From positions 1 through 64,000 of the forward strand of contig NZ_JAOQJF010000015.1 of NCBI RefSeq assembly GCF_025567195.1: DNA of 64,000 nt, in the 5' to 3' direction. Below the pieces are notes generated by a model. It saw nothing but the letters and a program-made list of their open reading frames with translations, was not told the origin of the DNA and searched no databases. The position numbers and the translations under genes were made by a program. This DNA comes from Alitiscatomonas aceti (GTDB lineage: Bacteria; Bacillota; Clostridia; Lachnospirales; Lachnospiraceae). Of this stretch, positions 1 to 8,088 are shown in pieces (position 1 is the stretch's first letter; each line of letters starts with the position of its first letter).

Positions 1-668
1 AGTCATGAACCACCAGTTCAACTGGTGGTTTGATTATGCCCCTATAAGGGGCCTATGCCTGCAACGCCTGAAAGGCGGATGCCTCAAGCACTTATACCGG
101 CTGGCCTCTAAAAGAGGCTATCTTCTAGTATCTTCTCTTTTCGATTCTTCTTTTTGTTGCTGAATGTATTCCTTTACCGCATCTTCTGTGATATTGCCTA
201 CTGTTGCGACATAATATCCTCTGGCCCAAAAAGCTTTTGACCATCCATTTACACTTTCCGGATATTTATCGTGTATCATTAATGCACTTTTTCCTTTTAT
301 GTACCCTACCACATCTGACACTTTTTCGCTTGGTGGAATGCTTAAACACAAATGTACATGATCTGCGCATACTGCACCTTCTACTATTTCTATGTTCCGG
401 TAATCGCACAGTTTTTTTATTATTTCTCTTACATCTGCTTTTAATCTTCCATACATAATTCGTTTTCTATACTTTGGTATAAACACTATATGATACTGGC
501 ATTTATACCTTGTATGTGATAAACTACTACTGTCCACGTTGGACCGCCTCCTATTCTCTTTAGTATTGGCTTGAGACACCTTTACTATTGTATCATAGGA
601 GGCTTTATTACACATTCTACAACGTCACTACTACACTATTCGCCCCAGCATAGCTGGGGGATTAGCTC
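1..668 (-). mobile_element. IS200/IS605-family insertion sequence (transposase only)
   Basis: The element holds one HUH transposase gene and is bounded by subterminal palindromes, as IS200 members are. At one end a perfect 10-bp stem (AACCACCAGT, 3-nt loop) spans 8-30; at the other a perfect 7-bp stem (CCCCAGC, 3-nt loop) spans 643-659. Three further short hairpins lie downstream of the transposase gene at 38-52, 65-77 and 102-118. No TnpB gene is present. The exact left boundary may lie before position 1, because the window begins inside or at the edge of the element. Confidence 0.8.
118..537 (-). CDS. tnpA: IS200-type Y1 (HUH) transposase TnpA
   Basis: Single-strand DNA transposase that cuts and joins hairpin ends as a dimer. 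The HUH pair is visible in DHVHLCLSIPP and the catalytic tyrosine in the C-terminal KEYIQQQ helix. The open frame continues upstream to an ATG at 615, but a GTG at 537 sits nine bases after a perfect AGGAGG and gives a protein starting VDSSSLSHTRYKC, which is where family members usually begin; I therefore prefer the 139-residue form. The gene looks intact. It lies just downstream of the two-component locus in the same orientation. Alternative: the 165-residue form from the upstream ATG. Confidence 0.85.
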   Translation of the reverse strand: MDSSSLSHTRYKCQYHIVFIPKYRKRIMYGRLKADVREIIKKLCDYRNIEIVEGAVCADHVHLCLSIPPSEKVSDVVGYIKGKSALMIHDKYPESVNGWSKAFWARGYYVATVGNITEDAVKEYIQQQKEESKREDTRR

Positions 669-674
669 TTTCAT

Positions 675-1964
675 TTAAATCCCAAAAAATGTAACATGAA
701 CAACAAACGACTCAGAATCATACGAATATCGCAATTCCCCATAATATTTTTCTACTGTCTCCCGGACATTTTTCAGTCCTATGCCATGCAGGCCCACATT
801 CTCTTTGGTTGAGCGCAGGAATTTCCCTTTTCTGTCCGGGACATGTCCAATCGAATTTTGGATTTTAAAGAGCAGCAGATCGCCAATTTTACGGATCGTG
901 ACGTGGATCCATCTCTTCGGTCCCTTATGCTCCCGGGCCGCTTCGATGGCGTTATCCAGCAAATTGGCTAAAATAATACATATATCTTCATTTCGGATCT
1001 TATTTGTATAAACGGCATCAGCATTAATAATGAAATCTATTCCCTTCTCTTCCGCCTCTTTTTTCTTATAATCAAGAATGAAATCGATCACCAGATTTCC
1101 AGTCCAGATAGAAGAGGAGCTTTCGCAGACCGGAGCGCCTATACTTAATAAATAATTTTCCGCTTCCTTAATTTTGTTATTCTGAAGAAGGTTCTGTAAT
1201 ACAAGCATATGGTTTTTGAAATCATGCCGCAGACTTTGTATCATTTTATTATTCTCAATCAAATCCTCATACTGTTTTTGTATCATGCGGTTACTGCTCA
1301 ATACAATCCTTTTTTTCTCCTGTTCCAGCTTGTACCTTTCGTATATTCCAACACAAAAAACTGCCATAAGAAGCAGCGCCAGCAAAAAGATCCAGTTCAG
1401 CGTGATCGCCGGATTAATCGACACGATCGTCAGACGGATAAGATATAAGCATCCCATAGTTCCAAGAATCGTTACAATAACAAACTGCTCTGCGGCAAAC
1501 GGAATAGCCGCCAGGACTTTTCTTATTATGTGTGTACATAGAACCAGCAGCGATTTTGAAATTACGATAAAGATGCTTCTCTCCACGGAAAATGCGGAGA
1601 GTATTTTTAAAGCGGCAAATTCATCGCCAATGACAATTCCCACAGCAGAAATGCAGAAAAAATCTATTACACTCAAATACAGATAATAAAACCCTATCAT
1701 AGGAACTGTTCTGAGTATAGAAATGTGATAAAATATTTTCAATGCCATTGCAGCGAAACATACACAAAAAAGAATTGTGTAAAAAGACGCCAGTATATAA
1801 CTGTTAGCTATAAGTATACATATACTCATAATTACAGCTGATCCTATCTCTATTTTATTGGTCTTACATCCTTTTACATGGATCATTTGCCCAAGAAAAT
1901 AAAAACAGCATAAGCTTTCTATAAGAGTCGCTCCAGCTTCTATTATCCAAAAGACAATATTCAA
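675..1964 (-). CDS. AgrC/VirS-type GHKL sensor histidine kinase
   Basis: Membrane sensor kinase of the HPK10 class that should phosphorylate the LytTR regulator encoded just upstream. Residues 1 to about 215 form six or seven hydrophobic segments. The cytoplasmic half carries the H box (SLRHDFKNHM, near 245), the N box (LANLLDNAIEAA, near 325) and a G box (GLHGIGLKNV, near 395). Its start overlaps the stop of the regulator gene by four bases (ATGA), so the two are translationally coupled. In the Agr paradigm the signal is a thiolactone peptide, but no agrB or agrD gene is visible here, so the ligand is unknown. The gene is more AT-rich than most of the window. Confidence 0.9.
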   Translation of the reverse strand: MNIVFWIIEAGATLIESLCCFYFLGQMIHVKGCKTNKIEIGSAVIMSICILIANSYILASFYTILFCVCFAAMALKIFYHISILRTVPMIGFYYLYLSVIDFFCISAVGIVIGDEFAALKILSAFSVERSIFIVISKSLLVLCTHIIRKVLAAIPFAAEQFVIVTILGTMGCLYLIRLTIVSINPAITLNWIFLLALLLMAVFCVGIYERYKLEQEKKRIVLSSNRMIQKQYEDLIENNKMIQSLRHDFKNHMLVLQNLLQNNKIKEAENYLLSIGAPVCESSSSIWTGNLVIDFILDYKKKEAEEKGIDFIINADAVYTNKIRNEDICIILANLLDNAIEAAREHKGPKRWIHVTIRKIGDLLLFKIQNSIGHVPDRKGKFLRSTKENVGLHGIGLKNVRETVEKYYGELRYSYDSESFVVHVTFFGI

Positions 1965-2683
1965 ATTCTTTCTCCCCAGAATAAACTCACTTTTTTCTTA
2001 ACCTTTGCTGAGTTCAAGACACTCATGGTCAGGCTCTTCCCGCATGACAGGTAAACCCGCTCATTCTCTATACGTTTGATCTTTAACATATTAATAATGT
2101 AACATCTGTCTATATAAATAAACTCCTCCCCATCTAATTCCTCATATACATTATTTAATGTTTTTCTGACTGGTATTTCCTCTGCACGTTCCGTTACGAT
2201 CATGGTATTCTTCTGCTTTTTATAAATATAGCAGATATCGTTGTAGTCTATCTTTTCAAAGCGTCTGCTGTTGCTGATTATGTAAAACTTTCCCTCCTGC
2301 ATCTGAAGCCGCTGAAATGCATCCCTTAATGCATTCTCCAGCCTCGCATTCAGACAATTTTTAGGAATGTAACGAAACACATCCAATATATATCCGTCAA
2401 TTGCAAACTCCATATGGACTGTCACCAGGATAATCAAGGTCTGAGGCAATGTCTCCTTGATCCGCTTTGCGATATCCATGCCATTATATCCGGGCATTTC
2501 AATATCTAAAATATACAGATCGTAGTATTTCCGACTTTCAACCGTATCCAGCATGCCTCCGCTCTCGCTGAAAGTATCAATTTTAACCAATATATGATTT
2601 CTGGTACAATAATCTTTTACAAATCGTTCTAATCCGGACATAAACTCTATATCGTCATCACAAATTGCTATCTTATACATCAT
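1961..2683 (-). CDS. LytTR-family response regulator (AgrA-like)
   Basis: DNA-binding response regulator, 240 aa. The receiver domain (1 to about 125) has the acidic pocket (CDDD near residue 9) and the phosphoacceptor aspartate in YDLYILDIEMPG. The C-terminal LytTR domain (about 135-235) contains the YIDRCYIINMLKI and YLSCGKSLTMS strands typical of the family. Two adjacent ATG codons open the frame behind an AAGGGGG site; either could be used. It is the first gene of a two-gene operon with the kinase. LytTR regulators normally bind paired direct repeats; I could not identify such a pair in the window. Confidence 0.9.
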   Translation of the reverse strand: MMYKIAICDDDIEFMSGLERFVKDYCTRNHILVKIDTFSESGGMLDTVESRKYYDLYILDIEMPGYNGMDIAKRIKETLPQTLIILVTVHMEFAIDGYILDVFRYIPKNCLNARLENALRDAFQRLQMQEGKFYIISNSRRFEKIDYNDICYIYKKQKNTMIVTERAEEIPVRKTLNNVYEELDGEEFIYIDRCYIINMLKIKRIENERVYLSCGKSLTMSVLNSAKVKKKVSLFWGERI

Positions 2684-2963
2684 ATCCCCCTTACTATCAC
2701 ATCATTTCCCTGTCCGATTCATCTACTCTCATTGAATATATTTTAGCATACCTTTATTACCTCTGTAAATCCAAACGGATACACCCCAGACATTATCCTG
2801 TGCAAACTTTTCATTTCCCGGCACATACATTCTTCTCCCAGTTGACATTCTCCAGAATCCGTGTAATATATTGAGTGGCGCTGCCGGAGACGGCCGCGCA
2901 GACCTTTTTCCCGGCGCGCTGCGTCCGTAGCGTATCATAACAGAATTTACGGAGGAATAGAAA

Positions 2964-4328
2964 ATGGCCCTGGAAAATGATCTCGGTCGTGACGATATAA
3001 AAAGGCTTGTGTGGCGCATTGCCATTCCCAGTATGCTGGCCCAGTTCGTCAGCGTCCTTTACAGCATTGTGGACCGTATGTATATAGGAAACATCCCCGA
3101 CGTGGGAAGCGTCGCTTTGGCGGGAGCCGGTGTCTGCGGCCCTGTGGTGACCATGGTGGGCAGCGTTGCCTTCTGGGTAGGCATCGGCGGATCCCCCCTG
3201 ATGAGCATGAAGATGGGCCAGGGAGATATGAAGACCGCCAAAAAGATCCTGGCCAACAGCTTTCTTTTGCTGGCGGTGGCGTCTGTCCTTCTCGTGGCCC
3301 TCATTTATCCCTTCCGCGAGCCCATGCTGCGGTATTTCGGCGCCAGCGACACCACCTATCCCTACGCCAACACCTACTTCAGCATCTATCTGACGGGTAC
3401 CTTCTTCGCCCTTATGGCCACGGGAATGAACCAGTTCATCATCTCCCAGGGCTTTGCAAAGACCGGCATGTATTCGGTGATCATCGGCGCCGTTTTAAAT
3501 ATCGTCCTGGATCCCGTGTTCATCTTTGCCTTACACATGGGTGTGGCCGGAGCGGCTGTGGCCACGGTCCTCTCCCAGATGGCCAGCTGTGCCTTTGTCC
3601 TGTCCTTCCTCTTCGGAAAAAAGGTTCCTGTGAAGATCAGCTTCGGCGGCTATGACCGGAAACTAATCCAGAGGATCCTGCTGGTGGGCTTTACGCCCTT
3701 TATCATCATCGCCGTGGACAATGTGATGATCATTTCCATGAACTCGGTGCTCCAGACCTACGGAGGTCCCGGTGAGGGCGATATGCTGATCACCTGTGCC
3801 ACCATCGTCCAGAGCTTTATGCTGGTGATCACCATGCCTCTGGGCGGCATCACCGGAGGCACCCAGACCATCCTGGCCTTCAACTACGGAGCCGGACAGC
3901 CAGACCGGGTGAAAAAGGCCCAGCGCTTCATCTTCCTTTTAAGCGCCGGATACACCACGATCCTGTTTATCCTGGCCCAGACTGCGGGACACCTCTTCGT
4001 GCGTCTGTTCACCTCGGACCCGGCCCTGATCGCCGAGGCTGCAAAGACCATAAAGATCTACACCCTGGCAGTAATTCCCTTAAGCATCCAGTATGTGATC
4101 GTAGACGGCTTCACTGGCCTTGGAAAGGTCCAGCTTTCCCTGCCTCTGTCCTTTTTCCGGAAGCTGGTCTACTTCCTTCCGCTCTTTCTGCTGCCCCGGT
4201 TCTTCGGAGCCAGAGCCACCTTTTACGCGGAGCCCATTTCCGACATCATCGCCCCTGTGGTATCCATCTTCATATACGCCGTGGCCATGAAGCGGATCTT
4301 AAAAAAGCCAGTGATCCCCAACTTCTAA
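2964..4328 (+). CDS. MATE-family multidrug efflux transporter
   Basis: Integral membrane antiporter of 454 aa that probably exports cationic drugs or metabolites with Na+ or H+. About twelve hydrophobic segments are seen, in the two six-helix halves of the MATE fold. The N-terminal motif WRIAIPSMLAQFVSVLYSIVD and the repeat at VGFTPFIIIAVDNVMI match NorM/DinF-like proteins. A GGAGG site lies nine bases before the ATG. The gene stands alone on the plus strand, with a strong bidirectional hairpin behind it that separates it from the convergent ABC-F gene. Substrate unknown. Two other MATE genes occur in this window. Confidence 0.92.
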   Translation: MALENDLGRDDIKRLVWRIAIPSMLAQFVSVLYSIVDRMYIGNIPDVGSVALAGAGVCGPVVTMVGSVAFWVGIGGSPLMSMKMGQGDMKTAKKILANSFLLLAVASVLLVALIYPFREPMLRYFGASDTTYPYANTYFSIYLTGTFFALMATGMNQFIISQGFAKTGMYSVIIGAVLNIVLDPVFIFALHMGVAGAAVATVLSQMASCAFVLSFLFGKKVPVKISFGGYDRKLIQRILLVGFTPFIIIAVDNVMIISMNSVLQTYGGPGEGDMLITCATIVQSFMLVITMPLGGITGGTQTILAFNYGAGQPDRVKKAQRFIFLLSAGYTTILFILAQTAGHLFVRLFTSDPALIAEAAKTIKIYTLAVIPLSIQYVIVDGFTGLGKVQLSLPLSFFRKLVYFLPLFLLPRFFGARATFYAEPISDIIAPVVSIFIYAVAMKRILKKPVIPNF

Positions 4329-4430
4329 GGACCGCCGGATGGGTGCCTGCACTCCCGGGCCACATCCGGGAGATGCCCGCAGGCCAGGCATCCCTGGTCA
4401 TACTGACGCAGCTCCCGGCTCCATATATAC

Positions 4431-4480
4431 AAAAAAACACTGCCATTCCCCCTTTCCGGGAGTTTTGGCAGTGTTTTTTA
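4431..4480. terminator. Bidirectional intrinsic terminator
   Basis: The arms AAAACACTGCCA and TGGCAGTGTTTT flank a loop that includes a short inner hairpin, with an A run before and a T run after. It can stop the plus-strand MATE gene and the minus-strand ABC-F gene, which converge here. Confidence 0.85.
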
Positions 4481-4495
4481 TTGCAGCTCTTTTTA

Positions 4496-6133
4496 TTAGT
4501 CGTCGTCCTCCTGGCTCTCGGTGACTGTGAAAGTGAATCTCTTTCTCGCCATCTCGTCGCTTGCCAGATATTCATCGTAGGTGGTGATCTTATCCACTAG
4601 CTGGCCGTTGATGATCTCCATGATCCGGTTGGCCGTGGTCTCTACTACCTGGTGGTCACGGGAGGAGAAGATCATAACGCCCGGGAATTTCTTCATTCCG
4701 TTGTTGAGAGCCGTGATGGACTCCATATCCAGATGGTCCGTGGGCTCGTCAAACATCAGCACGTTGGCCCCGGAGATCATCATTTTGGACAGCATGCAGC
4801 GCACCCGCTCGCCTCCGGAGAGGACCTTTACCTTCTTGACGCCGTCCTCGCCGGCAAACAGCATTCTTCCCAGGAAGCCGCGGACATAGGTCACGTCCTT
4901 TTCCGGGGAATACTGGGTCAGCCAGTCCACGATGGTATCGTCGTTGTCAAACTCCGCACTGTTATCCTTGGGGAAGTAGGCCTGGGTCGTGGTAAGTCCC
5001 CATTTATAGCTTCCGGAATCCGGCTCCATCTCACCGGAAAGGATCTTGAACAGCGTGGTCTTTGCAAGCTCGTTGGGGCCTACCAGAGCCACCTTATCCT
5101 CGCGGCCCAGGGTAAAGGAAATATTGTCCAGGACCTTTACGCCGTCGATGGTCTTTGTAAGGCCTTCCACCGCAAGGACCTCGTTTCCGATCTCACGGAA
5201 GGGACGGAAGTCGATGTACGGGTATTTTCTGCTGGAGGGCTTGATCTCGTCCAGCTCGATCTTTTCCAGAGCGCGCTTTCTGGAGGTCGCCTGCTTGGAT
5301 TTGGAGGCGTTGGCGGAGAAACGCTGGATGAACTCCTGCAGCTCCTTGATCTTCTCCTCTTTCTTCCGGTTGGCTTCCTTCATCTGCCGGATCATCAGCT
5401 GGCTGGACTCATACCAGAAATCATAGTTTCCGGCGTAAAGCTGGATCTTTCCATAGTCAATGTCTGCGATCTGGGTGCAGACCTTATTTAAGAAATACCG
5501 GTCATGGGATACGACGATCACCGTATTCTCAAAGTTGATCAGGAACTCCTCCAGCCATGCGATGGCGTCCAGGTCCAGATGGTTGGTGGGCTCGTCCAGC
5601 AGCAGGATATCAGGATTTCCAAATAATGCCTGGGCCAGGAGCACCTTCACCTTTAAAGCACCGGTGAGCTCGCCCATCTGCTTATAGTGGAATTCCGTAT
5701 CCACGCCCAGACCGTTTAACAGGTTCTCGGCGTCGGACTCTGCCTCCCAGCCGTTCATGGAGGCAAACTCTCCCTCCAGCTCGGCGGCCTTGATGCCGTC
5801 CTCGTCGGTGAAGTCCTCCTTCATATAAATAGCGTCCTTTTCCTTCATGATATCATAAAGACGCTGGTTTCCCATGATGACCGTATCCAGTACAGGAAAC
5901 TGGTCGTATTTAAAGTGGTCCTGCTGTAAGAAAGAAAGGCGCTGGCCCGGTGTGATCACGATATCGCCGCTGGTTGGCTCCAGATTCCCGGACAGAATCT
6001 TCAAAAATGTGGATTTTCCGGCACCGTTGGCACCGATCAGGCCATAACAGTTGCCTTCCGTGAATTTGATGTTTACATCTTCGAACAATGCTTTTTTACC
6101 GACGCGGAGCGTCACATTATTGGCACTAATCAT
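4496..6133 (-). CDS. ABC-F family ATPase (YbiT-like)
   Basis: Soluble duplicated ATPase of 545 aa without membrane segments; family members act on the ribosome in translation control or antibiotic protection. First domain: Walker A GANGAGKST (34-42), signature LTGALK (156-161, away from LSGGQ), Walker B LLLDEPTNHLD and SHDR (209-212). A charged linker with KKEEKIKELQEF (about 255-300) corresponds to the P-site tRNA interaction motif. Second domain: Walker A GPNELAKTT (352-360), in which GAG of the consensus is ELA, normal signature LSGGE (438-442), Walker B FDEPTDHLD, and SRDH where the switch histidine is normally expected. The altered second Walker A is, from memory, shared by this clostridial subfamily; the arginine may not be. 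The acidic tail ends in EDDD. Confidence 0.88.
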   Translation of the reverse strand: MISANNVTLRVGKKALFEDVNIKFTEGNCYGLIGANGAGKSTFLKILSGNLEPTSGDIVITPGQRLSFLQQDHFKYDQFPVLDTVIMGNQRLYDIMKEKDAIYMKEDFTDEDGIKAAELEGEFASMNGWEAESDAENLLNGLGVDTEFHYKQMGELTGALKVKVLLAQALFGNPDILLLDEPTNHLDLDAIAWLEEFLINFENTVIVVSHDRYFLNKVCTQIADIDYGKIQLYAGNYDFWYESSQLMIRQMKEANRKKEEKIKELQEFIQRFSANASKSKQATSRKRALEKIELDEIKPSSRKYPYIDFRPFREIGNEVLAVEGLTKTIDGVKVLDNISFTLGREDKVALVGPNELAKTTLFKILSGEMEPDSGSYKWGLTTTQAYFPKDNSAEFDNDDTIVDWLTQYSPEKDVTYVRGFLGRMLFAGEDGVKKVKVLSGGERVRCMLSKMMISGANVLMFDEPTDHLDMESITALNNGMKKFPGVMIFSSRDHQVVETTANRIMEIINGQLVDKITTYDEYLASDEMARKRFTFTVTESQEDDD

Positions 6134-6165
6134 TTTCTTTCAATCTCCTCAAATTTGTCCGCTGA

Positions 6166-6193
6166 AAAGAGGGGGCATCCCTGTCCCCTCTTT
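6166..6193 (-). promoter_or_regulatory. Hairpin in the leader of the ABC-F gene, possible attenuator
   Basis: A perfect 9-bp stem (AAAGAGGGG / CCCCTCTTT, 10-nt loop) lies about 33 bases before the start codon, ahead of the GAGGAG site. Read in the direction of the ABC-F gene it is followed by only a four-base T run, so it is at best a weak terminator. Antibiotic-inducible attenuators are known in leaders of ABC-F resistance genes; that this is one is inference. Confidence 0.4.
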
Positions 6194-6541
6194 AAATGGT
6201 TACGCTCCTATTCTATTCGGAAATCCTTGATTTTGCAAGGTCTTTTGGAAATTTTATTTGAATATCGGGGGCAGGATGGAAAATCCGGGCTCCCTGGCAG
6301 ATGGAAGCCGGGCTGCGGCTATGGGGATTACACTTCATTTGTTCTGCTTTGCAGCCATTCCATCCCTAATTAAAAAATGGAAAGGAGTTCTCTCCTCCAC
6401 TAAACTTTAATGCTCCGCCTTTTCAATGGGCAGCGGGACACCCTCTTTAATGTTATCTCTTTTTCTAATTTCACAATACCTTAATATATGCCCAAAGTCA
6501 ATAATTTTCGATTATTATCCAGGTCTTTGTGTTTAGAACTT
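6194..6541. other. Intergenic region without a convincing gene
   Basis: The stretch between the ABC-F leader and the toxin-antitoxin promoter holds only short open frames without ribosome sites, for example 6155-6373 on the plus strand. A small hairpin CCTTG/CAAGG occurs near 6221-6241. I see nothing else that I can name. Confidence 0.5.
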
Positions 6542-6578
6542 ATATTGTATTGCTATTTGCTATACAATATGGTATAAT
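6542..6578 (+). promoter_or_regulatory. Promoter and operator of the toxin-antitoxin pair
   Basis: A -35 box TTGCTA (6550-6555) and a -10 box TATAAT (6573-6578) are separated by 17 bases. A perfect inverted repeat, ATATTGTAT (6542-6550) and ATACAATAT (6562-6570), covers the promoter. This fits autorepression by the antitoxin or the toxin-antitoxin complex, which is the rule for RelBE-type operons. Confidence 0.65.
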
Positions 6579-6604
6579 TCATACCAGAAAGGAGAGTGTG
6601 TATT

Positions 6605-6901
6605 ATGGCAACAAAAAGTGCAAATGTAACGGCTCGTGTGCAGCCGGAAATTAAACGGCAGGCGGAGGCCGTTCTGGATAAACTTGGACTTCCTGTTTCC
6701 GTCTTGATCGACACCTTATACAGACAAATTATTATGACCGGCGGCGTTCCGTATTCATTAACCGTTCCTAGTCTGCCTGCAAGAGATAGTATGACAGATG
6801 AACAGTTTAATATAATGATGGAAAAGGGGTATCATCAGGCAAAGACAGGCGAAGGACTGTCTGTTGACGAAGCCTTCACTAAAATTCGCGAGGGTATTTA
6901 A
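6605..6901 (+). CDS. RelB/DinJ-type antitoxin
   Basis: Antitoxin of 98 aa that should bind and neutralise the toxin encoded three bases downstream. The N terminus (VTARVQPEIKRQAEAVLDKLGLPVS) is the ribbon-helix-helix DNA-binding segment of the RelB/DinJ family; the C-terminal half would wrap the toxin. An upstream in-frame GTG at 6596 overlaps the Shine-Dalgarno site, while the ATG at 6605 has AAAGGAG about ten bases upstream, so I start there. The gene is preceded by a promoter with a palindromic operator. Confidence 0.88.
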   Translation: MATKSANVTARVQPEIKRQAEAVLDKLGLPVSVLIDTLYRQIIMTGGVPYSLTVPSLPARDSMTDEQFNIMMEKGYHQAKTGEGLSVDEAFTKIREGI

Positions 6902-6903
6902 GC

Positions 6904-7242
6904 ATGCGGTACGAAGTCAAACTGACCACACAGGCAATCGAACAGATCCAGGAAATTGTGCAGTATATTTCCAAAATCCTGTTCGTACCGGAAACTGCGC
7001 AAAAATGGTTGGATTCTTTGCAGTGCGAAATCAGAAAGCTGGATTCCATGCCATCCCGCTATCCTCTTACAGCGGAAGAACCGTGGCGCACAAAAGGAAT
7101 TCGCAAAATGCCCTTTAAGAATTTTCTTGTCTATTATCTGATCGATGAAGATAAGAATTCTGTGTGGGTTACGGCAGTGATTTATGGCCGCAGAAATCAG
7201 ATTACGGCTCTGATGGATATGTCTCTCGGCGATAAAGAATAG
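6904..7242 (+). CDS. RelE/ParE-family toxin
   Basis: Small basic toxin of 112 aa with the RelE/ParE fold. The motifs LTTQAIEQIQEIVQYI (helix hairpin), GIRKMPFKNFLVYYLID (central strands) and VTAVIYGRRNQ (last strand) are diagnostic. RelE members cleave mRNA on the ribosome, ParE members poison gyrase; the sequence resembles the ParE/RelE-like group and I cannot decide between them. It is encoded directly after its antitoxin with a two-base gap, so co-translation is likely. No disruption is seen, so the pair is probably active. Confidence 0.88.
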   Translation: MRYEVKLTTQAIEQIQEIVQYISKILFVPETAQKWLDSLQCEIRKLDSMPSRYPLTAEEPWRTKGIRKMPFKNFLVYYLIDEDKNSVWVTAVIYGRRNQITALMDMSLGDKE

Positions 7243-7317
7243 ACAGTATATACTCCATTCAAATTCTTTTTTAGGCTCCTGCACAATCTGTATCGTTTTT
7301 CCCAGAATTATCCCCGC

Positions 7318-7366
7318 CACAAAAAGCCCGGAGTGCAGCGGTATCTCCCGCTGTGCTCCAGGCTCT
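7318..7366 (-). terminator. Probable terminator of the HAD/pyrC operon
   Basis: An imperfect GC-rich hairpin (AGCC-GGAG-GCAGCGG pairing with CCGCTG-GCTCC-GGCT) is followed by a T run when read on the minus strand. It lies just behind the HAD gene. Confidence 0.6.
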
Positions 7367-7383
7367 TGTTCTGTATCATTTTT

Positions 7384-8070
7384 TTAAATCAGCATCTTCC
7401 CGATCTTTTCCAGGGAATCTGCCTCATATTCCACATGAACCCCTTTTGTGTTTTCCTGCCTGTGGGGATTGAACCACAGAGTATCGATCCCGACGTTATT
7501 TCCGCCCTTGATATCCGAGGTCAGGGAATCTCCGATCACCAGCATGTTTTCCACATCCCGGCGGCCCATTTTCTTGAAGCAGTATTCAAAATACTCCGGC
7601 TGCGGCTTCTGGCTCGCGGCCTCCTCGGAAATAAAAATGTCCTTAAAATACCGGTCCAGGCCCGACTTGCCCAGACGGTGGTACTGGGTGGCCGCAACGC
7701 CGTTGGTTATGATATAAAGCTCATACTGGCCCTTTAAGCCCTCCAGGAGCTCCCTGGCGCCGTCAATGAGAAATGCGCCCTCGTTTAAGTATTCCCGGTA
7801 CAGCCGGTCCGTGTCCATTCCGTCCACGGAGATCCCAAAGTCCCCGAAGAACTCCTCAAACCGCAGGCTTAAGACCTGGTCCCGGGTGATCTCGCCGCGC
7901 TCCAGGCGCTCCCAGTAGCTTTTATTGAGATGATGGTACTTTTCCTTATTCTCCGCTGTCACAGGAACACCGTAGTACTCCAGAAGGCCCTCAATGCCCA
8001 TTTCCTCCGCCCGGTCAAAGTCCAGGAGCGTTCCGTCCACGTCAAACAGCAGCACGTCATATTTCTTCAT
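7384..8070 (-). CDS. HAD-family phosphatase, YjjG-like nucleotidase
   Basis: Haloacid-dehalogenase phosphatase of 228 aa. Motif I is FDVDGTLLDF at residue 9, with the nucleophile and acid aspartates; motif II is IITNG; motif III is K in SQKPQPEYF; motif IV is VIGDSLTSDIKGG. The overall layout, including the helical cap, matches the YjjG subfamily, which dephosphorylates non-canonical pyrimidine nucleotides. It is the last gene after dihydroorotase, which fits a pyrimidine connection, although the link by neighbourhood is inference. Substrate range in this family is broad. Confidence 0.85.
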   Translation of the reverse strand: MKKYDVLLFDVDGTLLDFDRAEEMGIEGLLEYYGVPVTAENKEKYHHLNKSYWERLERGEITRDQVLSLRFEEFFGDFGISVDGMDTDRLYREYLNEGAFLIDGARELLEGLKGQYELYIITNGVAATQYHRLGKSGLDRYFKDIFISEEAASQKPQPEYFEYCFKKMGRRDVENMLVIGDSLTSDIKGGNNVGIDTLWFNPHRQENTKGVHVEYEADSLEKIGKMLI

Positions 8071-8088
8071 ATGGTTCCAGATCCCTTC

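Noticed and set aside
2729..3025. Minus-strand open frame of 98 codons between the response regulator and MATE genes.
   Set aside because: Arg/Ser-rich, no ribosome site, and overlaps the start of the MATE gene.
4652..5491. Plus-strand open frame of 279 codons.
   Set aside because: It is the antisense shadow of the ABC-F gene and has no ribosome site.
6155..6373. Plus-strand open frame of 72 codons in the gap before the toxin-antitoxin pair.
   Set aside because: No ribosome site, low-complexity composition, and it includes the leader hairpin of the ABC-F gene.
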